A program made the translations under genes and the position numbers. A DNA stretch of 64,000 bases, from NCBI GenBank assembly GCA_002255925.1, contig NKIH01000007.1:186001-250000 (forward strand), read 5' to 3'. Shown one piece after another: positions 1-10,166 of this stretch. Below the pieces are notes generated by a model. It saw nothing but the letters and a program-made list of their open reading frames with translations, did no database searches and was not told the origin of the DNA. Within the stretch, counting starts at the first letter, position 1, and each line of letters opens with the position of its first letter. The stretch is from Burkholderiales bacterium PBB6 (GTDB taxonomy: Bacteria > Pseudomonadota > Gammaproteobacteria > Burkholderiales > Burkholderiaceae_C).

Positions 1-249
1 TGCACGCTTTTCGGCGTCAGCCAAACGCTTGGTCGATTCCTCGCGCGTTTGCGCAAGTTGCTCTTCCACACGCTTGTTGGCGGTTGCCAGGTCAGACTTG
101 GCACGGTCAGCCGCAGCCAGGCCGTCGGCGATCTTCAGCGCGCGTTCATCCAGTGCCTTGGTGATAGGCGGCCAGACGAAGCGCATCGTGAACCAGACCA
201 GGATCGCAAAAACGATCGCCTGGAGGATCAGAGTGGCGTTGATATTCAC
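1..249 (-). CDS. atpF: ATP synthase F0 subunit b (3' part off the left edge)
   Basis: Peripheral-stalk subunit b of the F-type ATP synthase, which holds the F1 head to subunit a in the cytoplasmic membrane. Only the first 83 residues are visible. The reading frame opens with GTG at the complement of 247-249, giving [13 protein letters not shown] membrane helix follows (about residues 6-27, with IVFAILVWF), and then the charged, Ala/Lys/Glu-rich dimerisation helix begins ([18 protein letters not shown]). It lies 36 nt downstream of atpE in the usual order I-B-E-F. The GTG start is supported by the spacing and by the conserved N terminus. No stop is visible. Confidence 0.95.
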   Translation of the reverse strand, partial: MNINATLILQAIVFAILVWFTMRFVWPPITKALDERALKIADGLAAADRAKSDLATANKRVEEQLAQTREESTKRLADAEKRA

Positions 250-285
250 GGCTCAATCCTTTCGGTCGTGAAAGGGAGGCAGCGA

Positions 286-1495
<1,210 letters not shown>

Positions 1496-1519
1496 TGTTT
1501 GTGTCTCGTCTCTAACCGT

Positions 1520-2005
1520 TTACCTGGACCACCGCTGCATCAGCAACGCCAGCCAACTTGCCTTCAGGCCCAACACGAGCGAGACCAGCAAAGCAGTCCA
1601 GCTCAGATCGGGCACCAGCTTCGGGGCCAGCGCGAGCATGGCCACCGAAAGCGCAATTTTTCCAAACTCCCACAACATGAAACTGACGACGTAGGCGCCA
1701 GCCTTCATGCCGGGAGCTTGTCGGCCTACACCCCGTGCCATCAAGGCGCTGGGAAAGACCACGGTGGCAGCGCCATACAACGCTGACCACACAAACCCCT
1801 GTCCTTCGGTGAGCAGCCACGTCAAGGCAACCACCACCGCGCCGATTGCGGCCTGAACCGCAACCACCCGCCATGGCGACATCGGCGGATGCTTCGACAC
1901 CAATGCCTGCACCTCTTCGCGGGTCAGGGCCTTGATGTCTTCTTCTGCAGCCTCATCTGAAGTGTCATCCCAGGCAGACGGGCGTGTTTCGCGTCGGTCT
2001 GTCAT
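1520..2005 (-). CDS. atpI: ATP synthase subunit I (AtpI family)
   Basis: First gene of the atp operon. AtpI-type proteins are small membrane proteins thought to help c-ring assembly and are not part of the mature enzyme. The 161-residue product has a charged cytosolic N terminus (about 1-45) and four predicted hydrophobic helices (about 46-66, 70-90, 100-122 and 132-155). Identity rests on position (atpI-B-E-F), size and topology, since AtpI sequences are poorly conserved. The 126-nt gap upstream (2006-2131) should hold the atp operon promoter; I could not pick out convincing -35/-10 boxes there. Confidence 0.85.
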   Translation of the reverse strand: MTDRRETRPSAWDDTSDEAAEEDIKALTREEVQALVSKHPPMSPWRVVAVQAAIGAVVVALTWLLTEGQGFVWSALYGAATVVFPSALMARGVGRQAPGMKAGAYVVSFMLWEFGKIALSVAMLALAPKLVPDLSWTALLVSLVLGLKASWLALLMQRWSR

Positions 2006-2131
2006 GGAACCAATCCTTCAGCGTGAGCAGCAAAGCCTCGGGATTATATGGGCAAACCCTTGTCCGCCCTAGATGCCCCTGCGCGACGACCGAGGGTTGC
2101 GCGCCCGCTCAATTGCGGTTACTACGCAGTT

Positions 2132-3037
2132 TCACGCATGGGCGAAGTTGACGGGCAGGCCCGGCACACTGACGCGCATCTGCAACACCTGGCCGGCCCA
2201 AGGCTGCTCAGCCAGCTCGGCCGCAGGCCGGTTTTCTCGGGCGGTGGTCACGTACAAGGTGCGCAGATCATCGCCGCCGAAGCAAGGCATGGTCGCGCAC
2301 TGAACCGGCAGGTGCACGGTTTGCAACACCTCGCCAGCCGGTGACAGCCGCAGCAGGCGACGCCCTTCGAACATGGCACACCAGTAGCAGCCTTCGCTGT
2401 CCACCGCGGCGCCGTCAGGGCGGCCGGCGTAGGTCGAGAGGTCTTGCCCGGCCTGCTTCACAGGGAATGTGGCGAATACGCGTCGGCCACTCACCTCGCC
2501 CGTGGCCGGGTCGGCGTCGAAGGCATAGATGGCGTGCGCCTTGGTGTCGCTCCAGTACTGGGTGCGGCCGTCCGGGCTCCAGGCCAGGCCATTGCTGACC
2601 GTGATGCCGTCGGCTTGGCGCGACAACTCGCCGTCAGACCAGCGGTACAGCGCCGCCAGGGCGGGGTCGCGCGGCTCATAGATGGTGCCGACCCAGAAGC
2701 GGCCTTGCGCATCAGCCTTGCCGTCGTTGAAGCGCTCTTTTGCCGGCTCGTAAGGCGGCGATGCGAGGCGCTGGCGCTTGCCGGTGGCCGGGCTGAAGCG
2801 CCACAAGCCGTCGCGCATGGCCAGCACCAGGTCGCCGTCCATCAGGGGCGCGCAGCTGCAAGGCTCGGTCTCGAACGACCAGTGCCGATGCTCACCGGTG
2901 TGGGGCTGGTACCAGTTCAGCTGCTTGCCCGGGATGTCGCACCAGTACAGCGCCCGCTCGGTGGGGTGCCAGAACGGCGATTCACCAAGCAGGCTGGCGG
3001 GAACGGGCAGAGGCTGGAAGAGGTCGGGCGCGGTCAT
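2132..3037 (-). CDS. SMP-30/gluconolactonase-family protein
   Basis: Six-bladed beta-propeller of the regucalcin/gluconolactonase family; members hydrolyse sugar lactones using one divalent metal. The expected ligands are visible in order: Glu in LLGESPFW near the N terminus, Asn in ITVSNGLAWSPDG mid-protein, and Asp in DGAAVDSEGCYW. Length is 301 residues, normal for the family. The frame is open to 3073, but the ATG at 3037 has a GGAG ribosome-binding site 8-10 nt upstream and gives the expected N terminus. It lies 70 nt after the LytTR regulator gene on the same strand. The natural lactone is unknown. Confidence 0.88.
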   Translation of the reverse strand: MTAPDLFQPLPVPASLLGESPFWHPTERALYWCDIPGKQLNWYQPHTGEHRHWSFETEPCSCAPLMDGDLVLAMRDGLWRFSPATGKRQRLASPPYEPAKERFNDGKADAQGRFWVGTIYEPRDPALAALYRWSDGELSRQADGITVSNGLAWSPDGRTQYWSDTKAHAIYAFDADPATGEVSGRRVFATFPVKQAGQDLSTYAGRPDGAAVDSEGCYWCAMFEGRRLLRLSPAGEVLQTVHLPVQCATMPCFGGDDLRTLYVTTARENRPAAELAEQPWAGQVLQMRVSVPGLPVNFAHA

Positions 3038-3107
3038 GGGCGGATTCTCCCTGCCGCACCCGGTACATCGCAAGAACAGCCGGCACGGGTGGCGCCGGCC
3101 GCGCGGC

Positions 3108-3977
3108 TCACATCCCCTTGAAGAGGTGCGCGTAGCTGCGGCTGACTTCCAGCTTCTGCGTGTGACCCTTCACGGCGACGATCTGCCGGCCGCGGAAATC
3201 ACGCGTCACGCCGGCGATGGCATTCACCGCGACCAGCGTCGAGCGGTGGATCTGCCAGAAGCGCTGCGGGTCGATCTCGTCCACCAGCTCCTTGATGGGC
3301 TTGCGGATCAGTGCCTCGACGGTGGCGGTCTGCACGCGGGTGTACTTTTCATCGCTGATGAAGAAGAGCACCTCGTCCACCGGAATCATCTGGATGGCCT
3401 GGCCCACCGTGGCCTGGATCCACTGCAGGTAAGCCGGCTTGGCCTGCACGCCAGCCACGCCAAGGCCACCCAACTGGCCACTCAGGCGGTGCAGCAACTG
3501 CTGCAACGGCGGCGCGGCGGCGCTGTCACGCTCGCCACCGTCGCTGGCGTCGTCGGCCTGACGATCAGCCAAGCGCTTGCGGATGCGCTCAACCGTGACC
3601 TTCAGCCGCTCGCGCTCGGCGGGCTTCAGCACATAGTCGGCAGCGCCTTGTTCGAAGGCCTCCACGGCGTACTGGTCGTAGGCCGTGATGAACACGATCT
3701 CGGGCAACACGCCGTCGTCGCCGACATCCATCTGGGCAATCTGGCGCGCCGCGTCCACGCCCGTCATGCCGGGCATGCGGATGTCGAGGAAGACCACGTC
3801 CGGCCGATGCTGCTCCACCAGCTCCACCGCCTCGGTACCGTTGCGGGCTTCGGCGACGATCTCGAGTTCGGGCCAGGCCTCAGTGAGGCGCGCACGAAGC
3901 TGCTCGCGCATCAGGCGTTCATCGTCGGCCAGCACGGCACGGGGTGCGCCGCTTCGGGGGGTGGATGCAGTGGTCAT
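3108..3977 (-). CDS. LytTR-family response regulator
   Basis: Cytoplasmic transcription factor of the LytR/AlgR class. The N-terminal receiver domain (about residues 12-135) has the acidic pair Asp18-Asp19, the phospho-acceptor Asp65 in VVFLDIRMPG, and the conserved Lys in YVLKPAERERL. A linker with a run of charged residues leads to a C-terminal LytTR DNA-binding domain (about 185-289; VDEVLFFISDEKY, FWQIHRSTLVAVNAI). It lies 42 nt downstream of the matching sensor kinase gene, so the two form an operon. The target genes cannot be read from this window. Confidence 0.92.
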   Translation of the reverse strand: MTTASTPRSGAPRAVLADDERLMREQLRARLTEAWPELEIVAEARNGTEAVELVEQHRPDVVFLDIRMPGMTGVDAARQIAQMDVGDDGVLPEIVFITAYDQYAVEAFEQGAADYVLKPAERERLKVTVERIRKRLADRQADDASDGGERDSAAAPPLQQLLHRLSGQLGGLGVAGVQAKPAYLQWIQATVGQAIQMIPVDEVLFFISDEKYTRVQTATVEALIRKPIKELVDEIDPQRFWQIHRSTLVAVNAIAGVTRDFRGRQIVAVKGHTQKLEVSRSYAHLFKGM

Positions 3978-4019
3978 GGCTGAATGCTATGCGAGATGCC
4001 GATGGAGGTGGCTGCTCAA

Positions 4020-5507
4020 TCAGGCGGTGGGGTTGGCGGCCGGGGCAGCGCCGGCCACGGTGCGGTAAGGCACGGTCACGGTCACCACGGTGCCGCTGGG
4101 CGTGTTGGCCAGCACAGTGAGCGAGGCGGCAGTGCCGTAAAGCATCTGCAGGCGCTCACGGATGTTGGCCAGGCCGACGCCGGTACCCGAGGTGGCGGCG
4201 TTGCCGAAGCCCACGCCGGTATCAGCCACCGAGACCGCCAGCTTGCCGTGCACGATCTCAGCCTTGACACGCAACTGCCCGCCTTCGGCCTTGGGCTCCA
4301 GGCCGTGGCGGATCGCGTTTTCCACCAGCGTCTGGATCATCATGGCCGGGAACTCCGCCGAGGCCAGGCCGTCAGGCACATCGATGTGCGCGTCCAGCCG
4401 CTCTTCCATGCGCACCTTGAGAATTTCCACATAGGGCCGGACAACCGCCAGCTCGCGGGCCAGGTCACGCGGGCCGCCGTCGGAGGTTTCGCGCATCGTC
4501 GGCATGCTGGCCCGCAGCAGCGCGATCAGGTTCTTCTGCATCTGGCTGGCGCGCGGCGGGTCGGTCTCGATCAGGTGGTCGATCGAGGCCAGCGTGTTGA
4601 ACAGGAAGTGCGGCTCCACCTGGGCCTGCATGGCGGCCATGCGGGCCTCCACCACCTGCCGGCGCAGCGATTCGGCTTCGGCGGTTTCGGTGGCCTGGGC
4701 GGCCTTCACTTCGGCCTGGATGCGGCCCTTGTAGGTGATCTTGACGATGGCCGAAGCCACGATCCACAGCAGCGCCAGATCGGTCAGGAACTCGCCATAC
4801 CGATAGGTGTGGTGCTCGATGCGGCTTTCAGATTGCTGCGCCTCGCGCGCTGCTTCCTTCTCGGCTTCCACCTCGGCAGCGCGGGCTTCCTCAATGGCGT
4901 CAACGATGGCCTGCTTGGCATCTTCAACTGCCTCGCGCACATCGTCCGCCGCCACACCAGGCGGCAGGCTGATGCGCACATGCTTGTCACCGGCATCGAT
5001 CTCGACGGCCGGGGGAGCGGCCGGAGCCACGGGCGCAGCCGGCGCCACCGGTTCGGCAGGTGCAGCACCGGGCGCCGCTGAAGCCGCCGCCCCGATCGCC
5101 ACCGTCACAGCCCCATCACCCGCGCCGCTGGCAGCGTCGGCCGACCGCGCCGGCCGCTTCTGGATGCGCACGCCGTTCTCGTCGATGGAAATGTCAACGC
5201 CGTCCTTGCCGCTGGGAAAGCCGGTCCGGTCGATCTTGATCGTGCGCGAGGACGCGGGTGCCGAGGCCGGGGGCCGCGGGGTGTGCTCGGGCGTCGTCAC
5301 GATGGCTTCGGTGAAGGTCCAGCTGAACGGCGGCAGGCTCTGGACGATGTTCACCACGATCACCAGCAGCACCGACAGCACCACGAAGCGCTTCCAGCTG
5401 ATGCCGGCCAGCCAGGCGCCATAGGCGTGGAACCCACGAACTGCGGCAGCCGAGAAGGCCTGCCAGTTCTGACGCCATTCGGAGGTGGGGGTGTTGGGGG
5501 TGCTCAT
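4020..5507 (-). CDS. LytS-type sensor histidine kinase
   Basis: Membrane sensor kinase partner of the adjacent LytTR regulator. The first membrane segment is at about residues 41-57 and the second at about 238-257. Between them is a predicted extracytoplasmic region of about 180 residues: an Ala/Pro-rich stretch (135-170) and an Ala/Glu-rich helix, probably coiled coil (about 200-235). The cytoplasmic part has the His_kinase box QVEPHFLFNTL with phospho-acceptor His290 and the ATP-binding N box NAIRHGLEPK plus G-rich boxes (ADTGVGFGN, GVGLANIRERL). The domain order is typical for LytS/YehU kinases; the unusual sensor is not one I recognise. Confidence 0.92.
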   Translation of the reverse strand: MSTPNTPTSEWRQNWQAFSAAAVRGFHAYGAWLAGISWKRFVVLSVLLVIVVNIVQSLPPFSWTFTEAIVTTPEHTPRPPASAPASSRTIKIDRTGFPSGKDGVDISIDENGVRIQKRPARSADAASGAGDGAVTVAIGAAASAAPGAAPAEPVAPAAPVAPAAPPAVEIDAGDKHVRISLPPGVAADDVREAVEDAKQAIVDAIEEARAAEVEAEKEAAREAQQSESRIEHHTYRYGEFLTDLALLWIVASAIVKITYKGRIQAEVKAAQATETAEAESLRRQVVEARMAAMQAQVEPHFLFNTLASIDHLIETDPPRASQMQKNLIALLRASMPTMRETSDGGPRDLARELAVVRPYVEILKVRMEERLDAHIDVPDGLASAEFPAMMIQTLVENAIRHGLEPKAEGGQLRVKAEIVHGKLAVSVADTGVGFGNAATSGTGVGLANIRERLQMLYGTAASLTVLANTPSGTVVTVTVPYRTVAGAAPAANPTA

Positions 5508-5671
5508 GGTGCTGATCTCACGCTGGAAGCGGCCAGAAGGCCATGCTGCGCACTGTACGCACGGGCTCCAGCGGGGGTGTGGGCAAAGCGATCTGGCGCG
5601 GGAAGAGACCGACAGACTGCATCATTCGGCGACAAAACGCGGGGCCGCACGGCCCGAACAGCGGCACCCAA

Positions 5672-6769
5672 TCAGCGGCGCTCGATCAGCACGGGCACGA
5701 GTTGCAGCGCACCGCGGACCTTGTCGGCCGCCTCCCGGGCCTGCTCACGCGTGGGCCACGGCCCCGCCTGCAGGCGATGCATGCCACCTTCAGCAAACAC
5801 CGTCATCAGCGGCGCCAGCCAGTCCAGCTCATTGGCCACGCGCTGCTGGAAGGTGTAGGCGCCGTCGCCCTTGCCGAACGCGCCAAGCTGCAGCCAGAAG
5901 CCGACCGAGGCGGTGGTGTGGGCCCGGGCGACGGGCGCCCCGGGCGCGGGCGCCGGGTTGCTCACTGCGGGCAGCGGCGCAGGCGTGGAGCGTGAAGTGG
6001 CCACAGGCACGGCAGCCGGCAAAGCGTTGGGCACCGCTGCGGGCACGGGCACTGCTGCCACCTTGGGCGCCGGTGCGCTGACAGCCGCCATCTTGGTTTC
6101 AGGCTCCGGCAATACCGGCTCCGGCATCGGGCGCGCACCCAGGCCAGCGCGAATCTCGTCATGCGTCAGGCGCTGCACCTCCACCGGGGCCACGCCGTTC
6201 TGCACGCCCAGCCGCACCGCGGCGGCATACGACAAATCGATCACCCGCTGGGCGGCAAAGGGCCCGCGGTCATTCACCCGCACGATCACCTCGCGGCCAT
6301 TGGCCGGGTTGCGCACCCGGGCAAAGCTGGGGATGGGCATGGTCTTGTGCGCCGCCGTCATGGCCAGCATGTTGTAGGTTTCACCGCTGGCCGTGCGGCG
6401 GCCATGAAACTTGCGGCCATACCAGGACGCCAGCCCGCGCTCGGTGAGCGGCTCGTCTGCCGTCATCGGCACATAGGTCTGGCCCAGCACTTCGTAGGGC
6501 TTGTTCGGCCCGCCCACACGGATCGGCTCGACCTTGGGCTCGGCATCGGGCGTGCGCGCCACGTCCGCCAGCGCCACATCGGTTGGCGGGCCGTCGCGCC
6601 CGGCGGGGGTAGACACCACCGGCCGAGGCGACGAGCCGCCACCGCCCACCGGCGTGGAACTGCAGCCCACCAACACCAGCACCGCGCTCAGGCACAGCCA
6701 GGCGGCGCACCGAAGAACGGGCTTGAAGGCCGGCAAGAGTGCCGAAGCGTTGGCAGGAAGATGTTGCAT
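5672..6769 (-). CDS. rlpA: RlpA-like septal ring lytic transglycosylase lipoprotein with SPOR domain
   Basis: Predicted outer-membrane lipoprotein acting on septal peptidoglycan. The signal peptide ends in a lipobox LVGC with Cys36. The double-psi beta-barrel follows (about residues 105-200): GLASWYGRKFHGRRTASGE, NPANGREVIVRVNDRGPF and the catalytic Asp in VNDRGPF. A long Ala/Pro-rich linker (about 215-285) precedes a C-terminal SPOR domain (about 288-365) that would bind denuded glycan at the division site. Length (365) fits RlpA. It stands between a pentapeptide-repeat gene and the sensor kinase gene, with no obvious operon partner. Confidence 0.9.
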   Translation of the reverse strand: MQHLPANASALLPAFKPVLRCAAWLCLSAVLVLVGCSSTPVGGGGSSPRPVVSTPAGRDGPPTDVALADVARTPDAEPKVEPIRVGGPNKPYEVLGQTYVPMTADEPLTERGLASWYGRKFHGRRTASGETYNMLAMTAAHKTMPIPSFARVRNPANGREVIVRVNDRGPFAAQRVIDLSYAAAVRLGVQNGVAPVEVQRLTHDEIRAGLGARPMPEPVLPEPETKMAAVSAPAPKVAAVPVPAAVPNALPAAVPVATSRSTPAPLPAVSNPAPAPGAPVARAHTTASVGFWLQLGAFGKGDGAYTFQQRVANELDWLAPLMTVFAEGGMHRLQAGPWPTREQAREAADKVRGALQLVPVLIERR

Positions 6770-6820
6770 GCGGGGGCGATTTTGCTGCCTTTTGATGCGC
6801 CGCTGTTCAGCCGCGCCGCG

Positions 6821-7531
6821 TCAGCCCACCCGCACGCCCAACGCCTCGACCAGCGTGGCCGCCTGATCGTGGGAAATGACAGCGCCCTTGAAGGACTGGA
6901 CCAGGTCGTTCAAGCTCAAGCCGCCCAGGTCCACCGAGCGCACATCGGCGCCGGCAAACTGCGCGTTTTTCAGGTGGGCATTGCGCAAGCTGCCGCCCTT
7001 GAACACCGCATCGCGGAAGTCGCAGCCCGACACATCCGCATCGGCCATCTGCAACTGCTCCAGGCGCTGCTTGCGGAACGACAGGCCGCGCAGGTCAGCC
7101 CCCACCAGCAGGCATTCCACAAAGACGAGGCCCAGGGTTTCGGCGCCGCCAAATCCGGCACCCGTCAATTTGCTGGCCTCGAAGCAGGTGGCGGCCAGCT
7201 TGGCGCGCAACCAGCTGGTGTTGTTCAAGTCGCACTGCACGAAGCGGGCATCGGTGAGGTCCACCTGCCGGAAGTCGGCTTGCCCAGCCTTGCAGGCTTG
7301 CCACATCGACTCAGCCAGATTGGCCTTGGCCCAGCGGGTGGCCTGCAGGCTGCAATCCACGAAGTGCACACCGCGGGCATCCAGGCCAGACAGGTCTTCG
7401 CCGTCGAGCCGGCACCGCGTGATGGTCAAGGTGTGGCCCACCGGCACGGGCAGGCAGGTCGCCAGGTCGTCGCGCCCCAGGGTGCGGTCGGTCGGGCCTT
7501 GAAGGGCAACAGCGGTCGGGAGCGTGGTCAT
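6821..7531 (-). CDS. Pentapeptide-repeat protein
   Basis: Protein of 236 residues dominated by A(D/N)LXX-type pentapeptide repeats, which fold into a right-handed quadrilateral beta helix. Repeats such as AKLAA, ADLRG, ADVSG and AHLKN run from about residue 45 to 225. Some relatives mimic DNA and protect gyrase, but nothing here shows that role. The open frame continues upstream to 7807, yet the codons there read as noncoding, and MTTLPTAVALQG at 7531 is the most plausible start. No operon partner. Confidence 0.8.
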   Translation of the reverse strand: MTTLPTAVALQGPTDRTLGRDDLATCLPVPVGHTLTITRCRLDGEDLSGLDARGVHFVDCSLQATRWAKANLAESMWQACKAGQADFRQVDLTDARFVQCDLNNTSWLRAKLAATCFEASKLTGAGFGGAETLGLVFVECLLVGADLRGLSFRKQRLEQLQMADADVSGCDFRDAVFKGGSLRNAHLKNAQFAGADVRSVDLGGLSLNDLVQSFKGAVISHDQAATLVEALGVRVG

Positions 7532-7966
7532 GGCGGGTGACGCGTGGAGGCGCGAAGTCGAAGGGCGGCGGCGCAAGGCAGCGCAATGTAGCCGCCCCGC
7601 GTGGCCCCGCGCGTCATACCTGACTGAACGCCCCCCGGCATGCGCAAGGGGGTTTGACGAGGGCGGTGGGCTGTGTACACACCCGAGCCACGGCCGATGC
7701 CGGTGGCAAAGATCAACACCTGAATGGCTGCCGCGCGCCTCTCGACTCCACCACCCGCGACGTGATTGTTCACGCCGAGTTGCGCGGAACAGGCACCAAG
7801 GCAACACAAATCACAAGGCCACCCACACGCGGCTTGGCCGAGCCCGGCGGGTCTGCGAGGCTGCGATACGCCCTGCCCAGCCAGGCAAGGTGCCCTGCGC
7901 CCGGCCGTCCTCATCGGCCGCCGGCAAGCCCTTCCCCTTCACGCCACCCCTTCATCAAGGTGCCCC
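7532..7966. promoter_or_regulatory. Divergent intergenic region, 435 nt
   Basis: Spacer between the pentapeptide-repeat gene (minus) and the small exported protein gene (plus). It must carry the promoters of both. Frames are open here on both strands, but they have no ribosome-binding site or recognisable protein sequence. I see no RNA gene, repeat or clear terminator. Confidence 0.4.
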
Positions 7967-8368
7967 ATGAAATTTCATCGCCTGTTGCTCAGCCTCGCAC
8001 TCGTCGTGTGCTGCACCGTCGCGCACGCCGAAGCCAAACCTGCCCAGGCCAAGCCCGCCCTGGACGACCCGAACACCGTGGTGACCGTGATGCAGTTCAC
8101 CGCGAACACCGCCGCCACCCGGCCGCAACTGCAGGAGCGCATGCGCGCGATTCGCGACTACCTCCGGACGCAGCCGGGTTATGTTGAAAACGTGTTGATG
8201 GAGAACCGCAACAGCACGTCCAAGCCGGATTACGTCGGCGTCTCGCGGTGGAAGTCGGTCAAGGACTGGGAAGCCCTGTGGCTCAAGCCCGAGTTCCAGA
8301 AGCTCGTGTCTTCGGTGGCGGAAGTGGGCACGCTGAACCCGGGCATCTTTTCACCGGTCAAGCACTGA
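7967..8368 (+). CDS. Exported antibiotic-biosynthesis-monooxygenase (ABM)-like protein
   Basis: Small 133-residue protein with a Sec signal peptide (MKFHRLLLSLALVVCC, cleavage near VAHA/EA) and one ferredoxin-like ABM domain (about 38-125; VVTVMQFTANTAATR, GYVENVLMENRN, WKSVKDWEALW). Proteins of this fold range from heme-degrading and quinol monooxygenases to simple dimeric binding proteins, and no catalytic role can be assigned. An open frame extends upstream to 7766, but the ATG at 7967 begins a clean signal peptide. It converges on mdcH (17-nt gap). Confidence 0.75.
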   Translation: MKFHRLLLSLALVVCCTVAHAEAKPAQAKPALDDPNTVVTVMQFTANTAATRPQLQERMRAIRDYLRTQPGYVENVLMENRNSTSKPDYVGVSRWKSVKDWEALWLKPEFQKLVSSVAEVGTLNPGIFSPVKH

Positions 8369-8385
8369 GTGCCCAGCGGCGCGCG

Positions 8386-9291
8386 TCAATCGAGCTGGCG
8401 CGCCAGCCACGCCGCAATCGCCGACGCTGACTTGAACTCGTCAGCCGACCGGGCGACGCGGCGCGGGTCACGCTCTTGCCACATGCGCGCCAAGGCCTGG
8501 CCGGGGCCGATCTCGAGCACGACCTGCACGCCCTGGGCGGCCATCGCGTCCATGGCCTCGTCCCAGCGCACCGTCTGGGCCAGTTGCTGCGACAGCGCGG
8601 TGCGCGCGCTCTGTGCGTGGCGGATGCGGCCCAGCGCATGGCTGAACAGCACGGCATGGGGCGCCTGCATCGCCACACCCGCCAGGTGACGGTCAAAGGC
8701 CTCGGCGGCCGGCAACATCCAGCGGGTGTGCGACGCCACCGCAATGTTCAGCGGCGTGCAACGCCAGCCTCGCCGGGTGGCCTCCGCTGCAGCCGCCTGC
8801 AGATCAGCACACTGCCCGCCAACCAGGCCCGCGCCTGCGTTGATGCGAATCGCCACTTCCAGATCAAAGCTGCGGCACAGCTGCGCGATGCCGCCCGCCT
8901 CGGCCCCGGTGATGCCCAGCAAACCGGTGTCGACGCCGGCGGCGGCCTGGTCCATGAAGGCCGCCCGCTCAGCGGCCAGTGCCACGGCGGTGTGTGCGCT
9001 GAACACACCGGCTGCGGAGAACGCCGCCAGCTCACCCACGCTGTAGCCCAGCACCATGTCGGGCGGCGCAGGCAGCAGCGGCTGCAGTTGCGCCCAGGCG
9101 GCACAGGCGGTGGCGGCCAACAGCACTTGTGCGCGCACGTTGTCGCCGGCCAGGGCTGAATCGGCCAGGCGCTCACGCCAATCCGCACCACAGCGTGTTG
9201 CCAGCGCCCGCATGGTCGAGTCATCAGCCAACCACGGCAGCATGCCCGGGTGCTGCAAGCCCTGTCCGGAAAACACGAGTGCCCAGCGCAT
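8386..9291 (-). CDS. mdcH: Malonate decarboxylase epsilon subunit (malonyl-CoA:ACP transacylase)
   Basis: Loads malonyl groups from malonyl-CoA onto the acetylated/thiol form of the malonate decarboxylase carrier protein. It is an acyltransferase fold of 301 residues: N-terminal FSGQGLQHPGM oxyanion segment, nucleophile Ser84 in LGYSVGELAAF, the catalytic His in AVASHTRWML, and the C-terminal LEIGPGQAL motif. It is the last gene of the malonate operon, 11 nt after mdcB. The same fold serves in fatty acid synthesis (FabD), but the operon decides the role. Confidence 0.93.
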   Translation of the reverse strand: MRWALVFSGQGLQHPGMLPWLADDSTMRALATRCGADWRERLADSALAGDNVRAQVLLAATACAAWAQLQPLLPAPPDMVLGYSVGELAAFSAAGVFSAHTAVALAAERAAFMDQAAAGVDTGLLGITGAEAGGIAQLCRSFDLEVAIRINAGAGLVGGQCADLQAAAAEATRRGWRCTPLNIAVASHTRWMLPAAEAFDRHLAGVAMQAPHAVLFSHALGRIRHAQSARTALSQQLAQTVRWDEAMDAMAAQGVQVVLEIGPGQALARMWQERDPRRVARSADEFKSASAIAAWLARQLD

Positions 9292-9302
9292 GGTGTGCGG
9301 TA

Positions 9303-10166
9303 TCAGCCCAGGGCGCCAAGCCGGTGCAGCAGGCAGGCGGCAGACAGCGTGTCGGCGCAGCCGCCCGGCGACAGCCGCCGTGCGACGAAGGCCGCGTGAA
9401 TCTCGCGGGCCTCAGTCAGTGCTTCGGTGCGCCCAGCCCCGCCGTTCAACAGGAAGCGTTGCGCCTCGGTGCGTGCAAACGCCAGCCCTTCCAGGCCGCC
9501 GCGGTGCGCGATGTTGCAATCGTCCAGCTCGGCCATGATCTCGAAAAACACCTGCAGTTGCAGGCGCTGCCCGCTCAGGCCGCGGGCTTGCGCTGCACGC
9601 CAGGCCGGCGCGGCGCCTTCAAACAACACCGGCAAGCCGCGCGCGGCTTCTTCCGATGCGCTGCGCAGACCGTATTGCCGCGCCGCCCGCCCGCCCGACA
9701 GCACCGAAGCGCGCGCGCACCGAGCCTGCAAGGCTGCGCCCCAATGCTGCTGCAGTGCCGCGCGCCAATGGGCCGCGCTCAAAGCCAGGCCATCAGACTG
9801 CGTGGCGCCGGCCGCAGCGCACAGCAGGCCCAACATGAAGATCGCCCCGCGGTGGGTGTTGATGCCGCCGGTGGCCGCCAGCATGCGGGCCTCGGCCTCG
9901 ATGCCGCTGCGCTCCAGCGCGTCAAATGGCGCAAACGCGGCGCCCAGCTCGGCCATCTGCGTGAAGTAGCTGCGCAGCGCCAGCAAGCTGCGCATGAAGG
10001 TGTGGGCGTCCATGTCGTCATGGCTGCCGGTGTCTTCGAACGACACCAGCCCGGGCTTCGGCGCCAGCGCCAGTTCGTCATGCAAGGCCAGCGTGGCAGC
10101 GCGGCCGATGTGGGCGGGCGAGAACGCCGCGGCAACGCGCCCAGGCCGGCTCAGCAGCGCCGTCAT
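9303..10166 (-). CDS. mdcB: Triphosphoribosyl-dephospho-CoA synthase
   Basis: Makes 2'-(5''-triphosphoribosyl)-3'-dephospho-CoA from ATP and dephospho-CoA, the precursor of the prosthetic group of the MdcC carrier protein. The CitG/MdcB family core is visible: LAPKPGLVSFEDTGSHDDMD near the N terminus and GGINTHRGAIFMLGLL in the middle. The start at 10166 overlaps the mdcG stop as ATGA (10163-10166), which argues for translational coupling and against a start 12 nt further up. Length is 287 residues. Confidence 0.93.
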   Translation of the reverse strand: MTALLSRPGRVAAAFSPAHIGRAATLALHDELALAPKPGLVSFEDTGSHDDMDAHTFMRSLLALRSYFTQMAELGAAFAPFDALERSGIEAEARMLAATGGINTHRGAIFMLGLLCAAAGATQSDGLALSAAHWRAALQQHWGAALQARCARASVLSGGRAARQYGLRSASEEAARGLPVLFEGAAPAWRAAQARGLSGQRLQLQVFFEIMAELDDCNIAHRGGLEGLAFARTEAQRFLLNGGAGRTEALTEAREIHAAFVARRLSPGGCADTLSAACLLHRLGALG

